NCBI RefSeq assembly: GCF_015602705.1
Contig: NZ_CP059081.1
Span: 2,551,702-2,615,701 of the forward strand
Length of the DNA: 64,000 nucleotides
Source of the DNA: Acinetobacter lwoffii
GTDB taxonomy: Bacteria; Pseudomonadota; Gammaproteobacteria; Pseudomonadales; Moraxellaceae
Reading direction: 5' to 3'
The notes beneath the pieces are model-generated. The model searched no databases. It saw nothing but the letters and a program-made list of their open reading frames with translations, and was not told the DNA's origin. Position numbers and translations under genes: made by a program. Positions 17,628 through 26,618 of the stretch are shown here, in pieces. Within the stretch, counting starts at the first letter, position 1; the number at the start of each line of letters is the position of its first letter.

Positions 17628-18214
17628 AAAAATTATTATTAAGTACGACGCTACTGGCGGGACTTTTTGGCATGCAAGCCCATGCAGATTATGTTGCACC
17701 GAGTCCATCTGTTGCCAGTCAAGCGGCTCAGTATTCCATCATGGATATCAATAGTCTGACCAAAGCGGCGAAAGCCGGTCAGGCTGGTGCACAGTTTTAT
17801 CTGGCCACCAAATACCAGTATGGTAAAGACATCCAGAAAGATGAACGTCAGGCCTTTGCCTGGTATAAAGCTGCTGCGGATCAAGGTCTGGCAGTTGCCC
17901 AGCTGAATGTCGGCCGTATGCTGGCCGATGGCATTGGTACCAGAAAAGATGAAGCGCTGGCGCGTCAGTATTTTGAAAAAGCGGCCAGCCGTGGCGATAA
18001 CCGTGCCAGCTTTAACCTGGCAATGATGGAAGAGAAAAAGAAAAACTACATGGGTGCGTACCAGTGGTATGAACTTTCTACCCGTGATGGCATGCTCGAC
18101 AATAAGGTGATTACGCTGTCGGAAGGCAGAAAAACTGCCTTGGCGGCGAATTTAACCCAAGAGCAGATCCGTCAGGCGCGTGATCGTGCCGACAGATGGA
18201 TTCAGGCACAATAA
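17624..18214 (+). CDS. Periplasmic Sel1-repeat protein
   Basis: 196-residue exported protein. A signal peptide with a cleavage motif HA(D) ends near residue 21. Two clear Sel1-type TPR repeats follow: AGAQFYLATKYQYGKDIQKD, then AVAQLNVGRMLADGIGTRKD, each with the AxxxLG-like helix pair and an AFAWYKAAADQG linker, plus a third degenerate copy at NRASFNLAMM. Such repeats mediate protein-protein contacts. The start overlaps the metW stop by four bases, so it is coupled to metXW, although no link to methionine is known to me. The terminator at 18231 ends the unit. Confidence 0.9.
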   Translation: MKKLLLSTTLLAGLFGMQAHADYVAPSPSVASQAAQYSIMDINSLTKAAKAGQAGAQFYLATKYQYGKDIQKDERQAFAWYKAAADQGLAVAQLNVGRMLADGIGTRKDEALARQYFEKAASRGDNRASFNLAMMEEKKKNYMGAYQWYELSTRDGMLDNKVITLSEGRKTALAANLTQEQIRQARDRADRWIQAQ

Positions 18215-18230
18215 GCTGAATGGTATAAAT

Positions 18231-18251
18231 AGCACCTTCGGGTGCTTTTTT
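18231..18251 (+). terminator. Terminator of metX-metW-Sel1 unit
   Basis: AGCACC/GGTGCT stem, TTCG tetraloop, then six T, 16 bp after the stop. Confidence 0.9.
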
Positions 18252-18318
18252 ATTGCCGCAAATTCTTCATCCGTTGCTAAAATAACACCCATTCTTTATC
18301 TAATAATGAGTTTTTGAC

Positions 18319-18945
18319 ATGGCTGCAACTGACTGGTTATCCCAAGGCACACTGGTATTGGCAAGTAATAACAAAGGTAAAATTGCCGAGTTTGAAAAAC
18401 TGTTTGCCGAGCTACAACTGCCGGTTGAAGTCGTGGCCCAGGGCAAGTTGAATATCGAAGATGCGATCGAAGATGGTCTAAGCTTTGTAGAAAATGCGAT
18501 TATTAAGGCTCGCCATGCTTCTAAAATTTCCGGAAAACCTGCTATTGCAGATGATTCAGGCATTTGTGTGCCAGTTCTTGGCGGCGCTCCCGGCATTTAC
18601 TCGGCTCGTTATTCCGGTGAGCATGGCAACGATGCCGCCAATAATGAAAAACTGCTGGCCGATCTCAAACCCTTACGCCAAGATGGTGAAGTGATTGAGG
18701 GCATGTTTGTTTGCGTACTGGCACTGGTTCAACATGCCGAAGATCCCTTACCGCAAGTCTTTCAGGGTATCTGGCACGGGGAAATTATGGAAGCTGCACG
18801 TGGTGAAAATGGTTTTGGCTATGACCCCTTGTTCTGGTTACCGGAATTAGGAATTTCCAGTGCAGAAATGAGCAAGGAAGAAAAGAATAAAATCAGTCAT
18901 CGCGGTCAGGCGATGCAGTTGTTTAAAGCGAGTTTGGCGAAGTAA
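18319..18945 (+). CDS. rdgB: XTP/dITP diphosphatase (non-canonical purine NTPase)
   Basis: Hydrolyses dITP, XTP and other deaminated purine triphosphates to monophosphates, cleaning the nucleotide pool. 208 residues. The ITPase signature SNNKGK is at 16-21, IADDSG near 75, the GEHGNDAAN stretch near 100 and the GFGYDPLFW motif near 163, followed by SHRGQA. All are family hallmarks. It follows the terminator of the metX unit after about 70 bp and is probably its own unit. A palindromic intergenic repeat lies directly after the stop. Confidence 0.97.
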   Translation: MAATDWLSQGTLVLASNNKGKIAEFEKLFAELQLPVEVVAQGKLNIEDAIEDGLSFVENAIIKARHASKISGKPAIADDSGICVPVLGGAPGIYSARYSGEHGNDAANNEKLLADLKPLRQDGEVIEGMFVCVLALVQHAEDPLPQVFQGIWHGEIMEAARGENGFGYDPLFWLPELGISSAEMSKEEKNKISHRGQAMQLFKASLAK

Positions 18946-18961
18946 GTTTTTCATATTTTTT

Positions 18962-19055
18962 CCCTCTCCCTTTGGGAGAGGGCTGGGGTGAGGGATTTTT
19001 AAAATACACCTCCCCCCTTGCGAAACAGCGTTTCTCATCTCCTAAAAGGAGAGGG
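18962..19055. repeat. Palindromic intergenic repeat, copy A
   Basis: Hairpin CCCTCTCCC/GGGAGAGGG (18962-18970 with 18974-18982), then CTGGGGTGAGGG, and a second small hairpin TCTCC/GGAGA near 19038-19051. Shares the GGAGAGGG-C-T-GGG-GAGG pattern with copies at 29050 and around the IS at 61911. It fills the gap between rdgB and the convergent transporter gene and could terminate both. Confidence 0.75.
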
Positions 19056-19058
19056 AAT

Positions 19059-19940
19059 CTATAGTGTAGGCATCAACGCATGCACGATTACCCCATATAA
19101 GGCAATCAAGATTGCGCTGGCCAAAGTTCCCGAAGCAATATATTTGGCGGAATGGCCTGTTCCCTGATAATGGGTTTCCAGCGCCACAATATTGGCTGCA
19201 GGCGGCAATAAAAAGAACATCAGCATCACTGCATAAGTCAGCGTCTGCTGCGGAATAGGTAAATAATAATAAGCGGCAACACACAGCAAAACCGCAACCA
19301 GCCCTCTATAAAAAATCAGTTGCAGACTGCGCATTAAATCGAAGCGGCTGATCCGCACATTGCTCAGCCACATTCCCAGCACACACATGCCGCTAAAAGT
19401 GACCAGTACTTTATTGGCCTGATACAGTATCTCTATCCAAGCGACTTGCTGCCACTGACTCAAATCCCAAAATGACAATAAGGCTGCCACTGACAGTGCC
19501 ACCACTGGTGGTGAGAGCAGTACATTTTTTAAAATATAGCTGCTATCTTGTCTGGCTTCACTGACTGCCATCACCGCACAGACATTGCCAAACAAAGAAC
19601 CACCGATGTACAGCGCCACCACAGTACTGGTCGCTTGCGGGCCAAAAACTGCCAGTGCAAAAGGAATTCCCAGCCATGCCCCATTTAAATAGCTCAGGCA
19701 TAAGGCACGCAGTTTATTTTTCAGGGTGAAATAAAATAAGGCAAAGAACACACAGGAACAGAAAAAGCTAAAGGCAATTAACCACAAACTGCCCTCTTGG
19801 TAAAATACCATATTGTAGATAATGAGTACCGGAATCAGGATCCGTGCCAGTAAAGCAGCCAAAAAAGGTCGAATCGGTTTTAAAAATTGCACCCCCCAAT
19901 AACCAATTAGAAAAGACAGGAGGGGAAGAATCAAGGCCAT
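19059..19940 (-). CDS. AEC-family transporter (auxin efflux carrier / malate permease type)
   Basis: 293-residue integral membrane protein with about ten hydrophobic helices, no signal peptide. The layout (MALILPLLSFLIGYWG start, a GAWLGIPFALAVFG segment near 88-101, a basic loop, then a second five-helix bundle with MCVLGMWLSN and LPPAANIV) fits the YfdV/AEC family, secondary transporters for small organic anions. The substrate cannot be told. It is single and convergent to rdgB. Confidence 0.82.
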   Translation of the reverse strand: MALILPLLSFLIGYWGVQFLKPIRPFLAALLARILIPVLIIYNMVFYQEGSLWLIAFSFFCSCVFFALFYFTLKNKLRALCLSYLNGAWLGIPFALAVFGPQATSTVVALYIGGSLFGNVCAVMAVSEARQDSSYILKNVLLSPPVVALSVAALLSFWDLSQWQQVAWIEILYQANKVLVTFSGMCVLGMWLSNVRISRFDLMRSLQLIFYRGLVAVLLCVAAYYYLPIPQQTLTYAVMLMFFLLPPAANIVALETHYQGTGHSAKYIASGTLASAILIALYGVIVHALMPTL

Positions 19941-20126
19941 GACAATGCTGCTGAGATTTCCATATCAGGCTGTATGCTAACACAGCATACTTTTCATTGA
20001 ATTATGAAATTTTTTATATGAGTGATTCATTCCCCTGTTGCCGTGTCGGCAAACTGTCATCAAAGCGTCACCGCGCTGTCATACAAGCCTGCTGAGATAG
20101 GTGCATGAAATATAGAGGATAAAATA

Positions 20127-20345
20127 ATGGCAGGATTATCAATTTGGCATGTGCTGATTTTCGCAATTGTGGTGATTTTATTGTTCGGTACATCGAAACT
20201 TAAAAATTTGGGTAAAGACGTCGGCGGTGCGATTAAAGACTTTAAAAAATCAGTAAAGGATGAAGAGGCTGAACAGGCCAAGCTTGCAGAGCCACGCACC
20301 ATTGATGCCCAGGTCAAAACGCCTGAACATTCGGTTAAAAGTTAA
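20127..20345 (+). CDS. tatA: Sec-independent translocase subunit TatA
   Basis: Forms the pore-like assembly of the twin-arginine pathway that exports folded proteins. 72 residues: short periplasmic start, one transmembrane helix (residues 7-21), the conserved FG hinge at 20-21 ([12 protein letters not shown]), an amphipathic helix, then a hydrophilic tail. First gene of tatABC, 9 bp before tatB. No other tat gene nearby. Confidence 0.96.
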   Translation: MAGLSIWHVLIFAIVVILLFGTSKLKNLGKDVGGAIKDFKKSVKDEEAEQAKLAEPRTIDAQVKTPEHSVKS

Positions 20346-20354
20346 GAGTTCGCT

Positions 20355-20777
20355 ATGCTCAATATTGGAATGACCGAGCTGCTGATTTTCGGGATTATTG
20401 CGCTTTTGGTTCTTGGGCCAGATAAGCTTCCGGAAGCAGTCCGTTTTGTCGGAACATGGTACGGCAAGATCAAGCGTATGGTGAGCAATGTTCAGAATGA
20501 TCTTGATCGTGAATTGCGCCTGTCTGAGCTACGTGAACAGATGCAGGCTGAAATGCAGCGGATTCAGGAACTGGAGGCCAAGATGCAGGCACAAGTGGCT
20601 GATTTGCAGCAACCGATTGCAGCTGATCAATTAAAAATAAAACCTCAGTCTGCTCAGCCCTTGCTCAGCTATCAGCCGGTGCGACAGCCTATATCCTCCG
20701 TGTATTTACCCAAGCCTACAGCAATTCAAACCATGATTTCCGAACAACGCTATACAGAAATGAAGGTGGCCGTATGA
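20355..20777 (+). CDS. tatB: Sec-independent translocase subunit TatB
   Basis: Receptor partner of TatC that binds twin-arginine signal peptides. 140 residues. The N-terminal MTELLIFGIIALLVLGPDKLPE block carries the TatB signature (conserved GPD/KLP in place of the TatA FG turn), followed by an amphipathic region and a Gln/Glu-rich coiled coil (about 55-90). The stop overlaps the tatC start (ATGA). Confidence 0.95.
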   Translation: MLNIGMTELLIFGIIALLVLGPDKLPEAVRFVGTWYGKIKRMVSNVQNDLDRELRLSELREQMQAEMQRIQELEAKMQAQVADLQQPIAADQLKIKPQSAQPLLSYQPVRQPISSVYLPKPTAIQTMISEQRYTEMKVAV

Positions 20778-21550
20778 CATCCTTGCCGACCACACCAGCC
20801 TCCAATGATGCTGCAGCGCTGAACCTCGAACAGATGCCGATTACCCAGCATTTGATCATCTTAAGAAAGCATCTGTTTAAAGTGGTTGCTGTCCTGATTG
20901 GCCTGTTTTTCTGCTTATTACCCTTTGCCAATCAGACTTACCAATGGTTGTCTGAACCCTTGCGTGCACAGCTACCTGCCAGCTCGACCATGATTGCTAC
21001 GGATGTCACTGCAACGTTCATGGCACCGTTTAAGCTGAACTTCTTTGTCGCGCTGATGATCGCGATGCCGTTTATCCTGTATCAGCTCTGGACCTTTATT
21101 AAGCCTGCGCTGTATGCCAAGGAAAAGAGCCTGGTCGTGCCACTTTTGATCGGCAGTATCGTGCTGTTTTATACCGGTATCAGTTTTGCCTACTTTGTGG
21201 CATTGCCCTCGATTCTGCATTTTTTTATCAGTGTTTCGCCGGAAACTGTGGCGCCGATGACTGATATCAACAGTTATCTCAGCTTCTGTTTAAAACTGTT
21301 TCTGGTCTTTGGTTTTACCTTTGAAATTCCTATTATTACCCTGGTTCTGATCTTGATTGGCGCAGTTTCGACACAGACTCTGATCGAGAAACGGCGCTTT
21401 ATTATTGTGGGTTGCTTCTTTGTGGCGATGTTTGTCACCCCTCCGGATGCCCTGTCAATGATCATGCTGGCTGTCCCGATGTGGCTGCTGTTTGAACTGG
21501 GTTTACTGGCAGGAAAACTGATTGAGAAACGTCGTTTAAAGACTGAATAA
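20774..21550 (+). CDS. tatC: Sec-independent translocase subunit TatC
   Basis: Six-helix membrane protein that recognises twin-arginine signals. 258 residues. Family hallmarks: PITQHLIILRKHLFK at the start, FMAPFKLNFFVALMIAMPF near 75-95, and the YAKEKSLVVPLL cytoplasmic loop. It begins four bases inside tatB and is followed by a terminator. Next on the same strand is a protein with a clear twin-arginine signal. Confidence 0.96.
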   Translation: MTSLPTTPASNDAAALNLEQMPITQHLIILRKHLFKVVAVLIGLFFCLLPFANQTYQWLSEPLRAQLPASSTMIATDVTATFMAPFKLNFFVALMIAMPFILYQLWTFIKPALYAKEKSLVVPLLIGSIVLFYTGISFAYFVALPSILHFFISVSPETVAPMTDINSYLSFCLKLFLVFGFTFEIPIITLVLILIGAVSTQTLIEKRRFIIVGCFFVAMFVTPPDALSMIMLAVPMWLLFELGLLAGKLIEKRRLKTE

Positions 21551-21589
21551 CAATAACCAGCCAAAACAAAAAAAATATCGATTTACTCA

Positions 21590-21616
21590 GGCAGCTCTGG
21601 CTGTCTTTTTGTTTTT
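21590..21616 (+). terminator. Terminator of tatABC
   Basis: 6-bp stem GGCAGC/GCTGTC with one G-T pair, TCTG loop, then a run of five T, G and six T. Weak stem but good T tract. Confidence 0.65.
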
Positions 21617-21747
21617 TAAATTTAAATAAAATACTGATTTATTTAACTTTAATGAAATATTTTCTTAAGATTACTGTCATATCCCAAGCTTAAGGTATTG
21701 AAAACTTCTACACCACCAAGCACTTATTTTTTAATTGGGACTTTAAA

Positions 21748-24000
21748 ATGAAAAATGAAGACATGATACCTTGCCAGGATCTGGTTGAAGACAGTAACAA
21801 TTCAAACAACACGCACTTCCAAACGATTCTGGATCAATATACTAGTCGCCGCAGCTTTATTGCAAAAACTACAAGTGGGGCAATGGCATTAGCATTTGCA
21901 GCAACAGTCAGTGGTTGTTCAGATGATGATAATGATTCTGGTACTCCTGACGGTAATCCAACTACACCACCAGACACCACTAGCCCAGATCAACATGCAT
22001 GGAGTGATCTAAAAGCACGTCCGAATAAATTAGCCTTTGAGCCGGTTCGCAAGAATACCCAAAACTTCTTCAGTGTTCCTGAAGGTTATGAGCTTAAAGT
22101 ATTGTATGCAGTAGGTGATCCAATCAACCCTGCTTATCCAGAAAAGACCGATACGACCTTAGCTTCTGGTGCTTCTTACCAGTTCCGTTCAGGCGATAAC
22201 CATGATGGTATGAGCTTCTTCGGTATGCATCCAACCAACAAAAATTATGCTGCCAAAGAATCAACACAAGGTTTACTTGTTCTAAACCACGAATACCTAC
22301 AACAATCTCAGCTCCATACACCAGAAGGTACAATTACCATCGATGGTGTACGTCCAGAAGATCAGGTACTCCGTGAAGTGAATGCGCATGGTGTTTCTGT
22401 TATTGAGATCAGCAAAGATGCAAATACACAAGACGTTAAAATCAACTTAAATTCTAATTTTAACCGTCGTATCACTGCAGCAACCGAGATGGAAATTAAT
22501 GGGCCAGCGCGTGGTTCTGACTTAGTCAAAACTATTTTCTCACCAGATGGGACGTTAACTCGCGGTACCTTTGCCAATTGTGGTAATGGTTATACGCCAT
22601 GGGGAACTTACTTAACGGCTGAAGAAAACTGGAGTGGTTATTTCGCTCGTCAAGCCAATGACACCCGCGCTATTGCAAAAGAAGAAATTTCATTATCACG
22701 TTATGGTCGTGGTGGTACTGATGCCCGTTCATCTCAATACCGCTGGAATACTCCTGTTGCTGAATTAACCGGTGATAAAGGACTTTATGATCGTTGGGAT
22801 ATTTCAGTTAAAGGCGCAAATGCTTTAGCAGATTATCGTAATGTCATGAATACGTGTGGCTTCATTGTAGAGATTGATCCATTTAACGCGACTACACGTC
22901 CAGTTAAACGTACTGCACTGGGTCGTTTTGCACACGAGGACTGCCGATGTAGTAACCCTATTCCGGGTCAGCCATTAGCTTTCTATATGGGTGATGACGC
23001 GACCGGCGAATATATCTATAAATTTGTTTCTGAAGCCGTCTGGGATCCAAAAGACGTCAATGGTGGTTATACTGCTGGTGATAAATACATGGATAAAGGG
23101 ACATTATATGTCGCTAAATTCAATGATGACGGTACAGGTGAATGGCTAGAACTGACTCATGGCAAAAATGGTTTAACTGCTGCCAATGAAATCTATCCGT
23201 TTGCAGGCCAAGATGACATCGTCATCAATGCCCGTCTTGCTGCTGACCATGTAGGTGCGACCAAAATGGACCGTCCAGAATGGGTTGCCGTGAATCCTGA
23301 AAATGGCGAAGTGTATGTAACCTTAACCAACAACAGCAACCGTGGTCGTGCATATGAAACTGATGCTGCCAACCCACGTAGTTACATCGACTTTAAAGGT
23401 TCAAGCGCCAGCAATTCAGGCAATATGAATGGTCATATCATTCGTTTCAGTGAAGCTAAAAATACAGTGACAGCGACAAGTTTTGCTTGGGATATTTTCC
23501 TGTTCGGTGCAGAAGCACGTGCTGCTTCTAACATCAACCTGTCAGGTCTGGATGATTTAAATGACTTCTCCAGCCCGGACGGCATGTGGTTCGATCCGCG
23601 CGGGATTCTGTGGATTCAGACCGATGATGGTCAGTACACCGATGAAACCAACTGTATGATGCTGGCAGCACTTCCGGGTACTGTGGGTGATGGTGCTAAA
23701 GTGATTGCCGCCAGTACCAAGGCAGAAGGACAGGAAACCTTTGTTGGTGCCAAACTCAGTAATGATCGTGTTCGTCGCTTTTTGACTGGTCCATCGGGTT
23801 GTGAAATTACCGGCGTGACTATTACCCCGGACTACAAAGCGATCTTTGTCAACGTTCAGCATCCAGGGGGTGCATGGCCAGCCAACCAAAGCGAGCGTTA
23901 TAGCCGTTTAGGCAAAGTACCTCGCTCTGCGACTGTGGTCATTACCCGTAAAGATGGCGGTGCCATTGCGGGTGAAGCTTTGGAACAAGCGACCGTATAA
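21748..24000 (+). CDS. PhoX-type (DUF839) alkaline phosphatase, Tat-exported
   Basis: 750-residue exported protein of the PhoX/DUF839 family; characterised PhoX enzymes are calcium/iron-dependent phosphatases with a beta-propeller. The long N-terminus holds a twin-arginine motif SRRSFIAK (Arg34, Arg35), a hydrophobic stretch, and TVSGC with Cys57, so it may be a Tat-exported lipoprotein. The propeller carries HDGMSFFGMHP, NHEYLQQS, a GTFANCGNGYTPWGTYLTAEEN block in pieces, HEDCRCS and SSPDGMWFDPRGILWIQTDDG in pieces, typical of the family. It lies 198 bp after tatC; co-location with the export machinery is notable. A half Pho box CTGTCAT at 21674-21680 is too incomplete to prove phosphate control. 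Confidence 0.88.
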   Translation: MKNEDMIPCQDLVEDSNNSNNTHFQTILDQYTSRRSFIAKTTSGAMALAFAATVSGCSDDDNDSGTPDGNPTTPPDTTSPDQHAWSDLKARPNKLAFEPVRKNTQNFFSVPEGYELKVLYAVGDPINPAYPEKTDTTLASGASYQFRSGDNHDGMSFFGMHPTNKNYAAKESTQGLLVLNHEYLQQSQLHTPEGTITIDGVRPEDQVLREVNAHGVSVIEISKDANTQDVKINLNSNFNRRITAATEMEINGPARGSDLVKTIFSPDGTLTRGTFANCGNGYTPWGTYLTAEENWSGYFARQANDTRAIAKEEISLSRYGRGGTDARSSQYRWNTPVAELTGDKGLYDRWDISVKGANALADYRNVMNTCGFIVEIDPFNATTRPVKRTALGRFAHEDCRCSNPIPGQPLAFYMGDDATGEYIYKFVSEAVWDPKDVNGGYTAGDKYMDKGTLYVAKFNDDGTGEWLELTHGKNGLTAANEIYPFAGQDDIVINARLAADHVGATKMDRPEWVAVNPENGEVYVTLTNNSNRGRAYETDAANPRSYIDFKGSSASNSGNMNGHIIRFSEAKNTVTATSFAWDIFLFGAEARAASNINLSGLDDLNDFSSPDGMWFDPRGILWIQTDDGQYTDETNCMMLAALPGTVGDGAKVIAASTKAEGQETFVGAKLSNDRVRRFLTGPSGCEITGVTITPDYKAIFVNVQHPGGAWPANQSERYSRLGKVPRSATVVITRKDGGAIAGEALEQATV

Positions 24001-24013
24001 AAAGCTGTTATTC

Positions 24014-24042
24014 AAAAATGCCGACATCTGTCGGCATTTTTT
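24014..24042. terminator. Bidirectional terminator
   Basis: Stem AAAAATGCCGACA/TGTCGGCATTTTT between convergent genes, 14 bp after the PhoX stop. Confidence 0.88.
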
Positions 24043-24053
24043 ATATCCGGTGA

Positions 24054-24833
24054 TTATTTTAGGCTAATTATTTTCTCAATAGTTTGACCTGCGGTTGTAC
24101 CTTGTTGTGACTTCTCGATCCAGTGCCATTGTCCCTGCTGCATTCTCAAAAAATTTGAGCAGCGGGTGCCATAGGCCGGACTCTGGATAAAAGTCGAAGA
24201 CAGCAGCTGTTCCATTTCCACGGAGATACCTGTGTCTGGCAGCAGCTCCGGAATCACCTTGCGTTCATCTTCCAGAATATCCCAGACTGCATGACACAAA
24301 TCTGCTTCTGCGATCTCCTGGTATTGCAGCATCGGTAAAAATTCCTGGGTAAAGCGTTTACGTAAATGGCGGGTCTTGTACCAGTCTTCGCTCATCAGGC
24401 CATTCGAAACCACATAGACGCCATGCGCCAGTACTTGTGGTGCTTCACCGCGATTGCTCATATACACCGCCTGATCCTGATCCCCCATAAAAAGATTAAA
24501 GCCGGCATAGTCACACTGGCGTTGTTCCAGATCTTGGGCAAATCGGATCGGTGTTAAGTCAGAATCTAAAAAGTTCTGGATGATATGTCCACGTGAAGTC
24601 GGATAATGCCCTTTGTCCTGTCCATCACGAAAATTGGTAATCACCGCCCAGCGACCGGAAGCCGTAATCCCCATCCAGGTACCGCCCGACTGTAAATCCT
24701 GCCCGGCAATAATCGGACTATTCTCCCATTCATGCAGCTCCTGCGTAGGACGCTGATAGAACTCATCCCGATTTGAAATCAGACATAATGAGCTCTGATC
24801 CAGAACCCGCCAAGCCAATGCCACGATACACAT
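24054..24833 (-). CDS. NRDE/TANGO2-family protein
   Basis: 259 residues, cytosolic. It starts MCIVAL with Cys2, as in Ntn-hydrolase-like TANGO2 proteins, and has the naming motif NRDE at 20-23, then GGTWMGI, NFRDG, SRG and SNGLMSEDWYKT. The bacterial function is unknown; eukaryotic TANGO2 has been linked to haem trafficking and metabolic crisis. Single gene, convergent with the PhoX gene and divergent from lgt. Start chosen at the ATG giving Cys2. Confidence 0.88.
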   Translation of the reverse strand: MCIVALAWRVLDQSSLCLISNRDEFYQRPTQELHEWENSPIIAGQDLQSGGTWMGITASGRWAVITNFRDGQDKGHYPTSRGHIIQNFLDSDLTPIRFAQDLEQRQCDYAGFNLFMGDQDQAVYMSNRGEAPQVLAHGVYVVSNGLMSEDWYKTRHLRKRFTQEFLPMLQYQEIAEADLCHAVWDILEDERKVIPELLPDTGISVEMEQLLSSTFIQSPAYGTRCSNFLRMQQGQWHWIEKSQQGTTAGQTIEKIISLK

Positions 24834-24926
24834 AATTTACGCTCTCGATCTTTACACATTGAATGTACAACATTTTTCTTTGCTTTAAGCTAAAATCTGT
24901 GCAAAACAGAATCACAAGGAACAGGA

Positions 24927-25736
24927 ATGCTCACCTATCCCAATATTGATCCCGTCGCAATTTCGCTCGGGCCCTTACAAGTCCACTGGTATGGACTGAT
25001 GTACTTACTGGCATTTTTATTTGCCTGGGGATTGGCGACGTTTCGCGCCAAACAACGTGGCTGGACACCGGATATGGTGTCTGACCTGATCTTCTTCGGT
25101 GCACTCGGTGTGATCATCGGTGGCCGTGTCGGTTATGTCTTCTTCTACGGTTTTTCCCAGTTCCTGGCCGATCCTTTATGGCTGTTCCAGATCTGGACCG
25201 GCGGTATGAGCTTCCATGGCGGTTTCCTCGGGGTCATTCTGGCCATGTTGTGGTGGTGCAAGAAATATAAGATGACCTGGTTCCAGACCTTAGATTTTAT
25301 CGCACCTTGCGTACCGACAGGCTTGATGTTTGGCCGAATTGGTAACTTTATTGGCGGCGAACTGTATGGCCGTCAGGTCACCGACCCAAACTTTGCCTGG
25401 GGCATGATCTTTCCGACCGATCCGCTGCAACTGGTTCGTCATCCATCTCAACTCTATCAGGCACTATGTGAAGGCCTAATCCTGTTTATTGTACTGTGGT
25501 GGTTCAGCTCGAAGCCACGTCCACGTATGGCAGTTTCTGCGCTGTTCCTGATCGGTTATGGCCTGGCACGTTTTGTGGTTGAATTCTTCCGTGAGCCGGA
25601 CAATGGCCAGCTATTTATTGGCTGGATGAGCAAAGGACAATTCCTGAGCCTGCCAATGATCCTGATTGGCTTGTGGATGATGTGGTATGCCTATCAGAAG
25701 AAAATATATGACTGGGGTCCAAACAAAAATAGCTGA
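24927..25736 (+). CDS. lgt: Prolipoprotein diacylglyceryl transferase
   Basis: Inner-membrane enzyme that transfers diacylglycerol from phosphatidylglycerol to the lipobox cysteine, the first step of lipoprotein maturation. 269 residues with seven hydrophobic helices. Hallmarks: [12 protein letters not shown] near 16, the [11 protein letters not shown] block near 65, GGMSFHGG near 93 and the Lgt signature [14 protein letters not shown] near 137. Ribosome site CACAAGGAACAGG. In many relatives lgt precedes thyA and folA; here four small genes and a pseudogene intervene. Confidence 0.97.
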   Translation: MLTYPNIDPVAISLGPLQVHWYGLMYLLAFLFAWGLATFRAKQRGWTPDMVSDLIFFGALGVIIGGRVGYVFFYGFSQFLADPLWLFQIWTGGMSFHGGFLGVILAMLWWCKKYKMTWFQTLDFIAPCVPTGLMFGRIGNFIGGELYGRQVTDPNFAWGMIFPTDPLQLVRHPSQLYQALCEGLILFIVLWWFSSKPRPRMAVSALFLIGYGLARFVVEFFREPDNGQLFIGWMSKGQFLSLPMILIGLWMMWYAYQKKIYDWGPNKNS

Positions 25737-25828
25737 AAAAATTGCGTAATTTAGCGGGGCAACAGCCTCGCTTTTTTATAGTCAAAATATGCTAAAGTGC
25801 TGATTATCTCTTCTATTCTTTCATCATT

Positions 25829-26221
25829 ATGCTTGAGTTCTGGTTTAATCCGCAGGTATCTGTTCTCAAAAAACTGTTGATCTTTATTGTGATTGCAGCG
25901 ACAGCTGCAGGCTTGTACTGGATGGAACCACTGCCCTTAGATTCGATTTTGATGTTTGTCGGTACCGGCATCATTTTTCTGATCTGCCGTTACTGCAAAA
26001 TCCACTTTGCCAGCAAAAACCCGACCGGTTTGCTGTATAGATTACTGACCTGGATTCCAATTGCCTTATTGATTGCTTTAGTTTTTATGAATATGCAACA
26101 GGGTGAAATCCTGATTCCGGGTGCACAAGGCATTGCATTTATGGCACTGGCGATTTGCCTGTTTTCTCCACTATCCCTGCTCAATCAGAACAAATCAGAT
26201 TCGGGTTCACCCCATGCTTGA
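25829..26221 (+). CDS. Small membrane protein, first of a tandem MLEFW pair
   Basis: 130 residues, no recognised family. It begins MLEFWFNPQVSVLKK, then has about three hydrophobic helices (roughly 14-33, 36-52, 68-86, 92-112) separated by short basic loops, and a polar tail. The following gene starts with the same MLEFW motif and has the same size, helix pattern and an N-x-P element after the second helix, so the two are diverged tandem duplicates. The stop overlaps the next start by 8 bp. Its promoter region follows lgt after 92 bp. Membrane role only, function unknown. Confidence 0.7.
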   Translation: MLEFWFNPQVSVLKKLLIFIVIAATAAGLYWMEPLPLDSILMFVGTGIIFLICRYCKIHFASKNPTGLLYRLLTWIPIALLIALVFMNMQQGEILIPGAQGIAFMALAICLFSPLSLLNQNKSDSGSPHA

Positions 26222-26600
26222 ATTTTGGTATTCGGAACGCTGTAGTCGTCAAATCAAACTCATCGTTGTCATCGCGACCTGTATTTTGATTTATGCAGCA
26301 TCGACTGTGGCCCAGTTAGATCCGGTATTTGTAGGGGTGAGTTTAGCCATTGGAATTGTCGTGCATTTACTGCACCATTTCCGCCTGAAAATCTCAAAAT
26401 CCAATCCCTATGCAAATGGCTTTAGCGCCTTGAGCCGGGTGATTCCCATCATTGCCTTAATTACCCTGTTTGGCTATTTACCCGAGCAACATGAACAATG
26501 GGCAAAATTTGCTTTGGGTCTGCAATGTCTGTGCTTTGCCGCGATTGGATTATTTATTGTTTCAATCTATGAAAGCCGTGCGAAGCGTTTTGAGGACTGA
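26214..26600 (+). CDS. Small membrane protein, second of the tandem MLEFW pair
   Basis: 128 residues, starting MLEFWYSERCSRQIK at the ATG at 26214, which lies inside the last codons of the previous gene; an upstream in-frame ATG exists but would overlap that gene by 100 bp and spoil the paralogy. Helices are predicted at about 14-33, 37-55, 72-90 and 98-118, and KSNPYANGFSALSRVIP matches KNPTGLLYRLLTWIP of its neighbour. Coupled translation by stop-start overlap is likely. Function unknown. Confidence 0.7.
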   Translation: MLEFWYSERCSRQIKLIVVIATCILIYAASTVAQLDPVFVGVSLAIGIVVHLLHHFRLKISKSNPYANGFSALSRVIPIIALITLFGYLPEQHEQWAKFALGLQCLCFAAIGLFIVSIYESRAKRFED

Positions 26601-26618
26601 TCACTTCGCAGTATTTTC

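Noticed and set aside
21674..21680. Pho box before the PhoX gene
   Set aside because: Only one CTGTCAT half-site is good; the second 7-mer at the right spacing matches 3 of 7.
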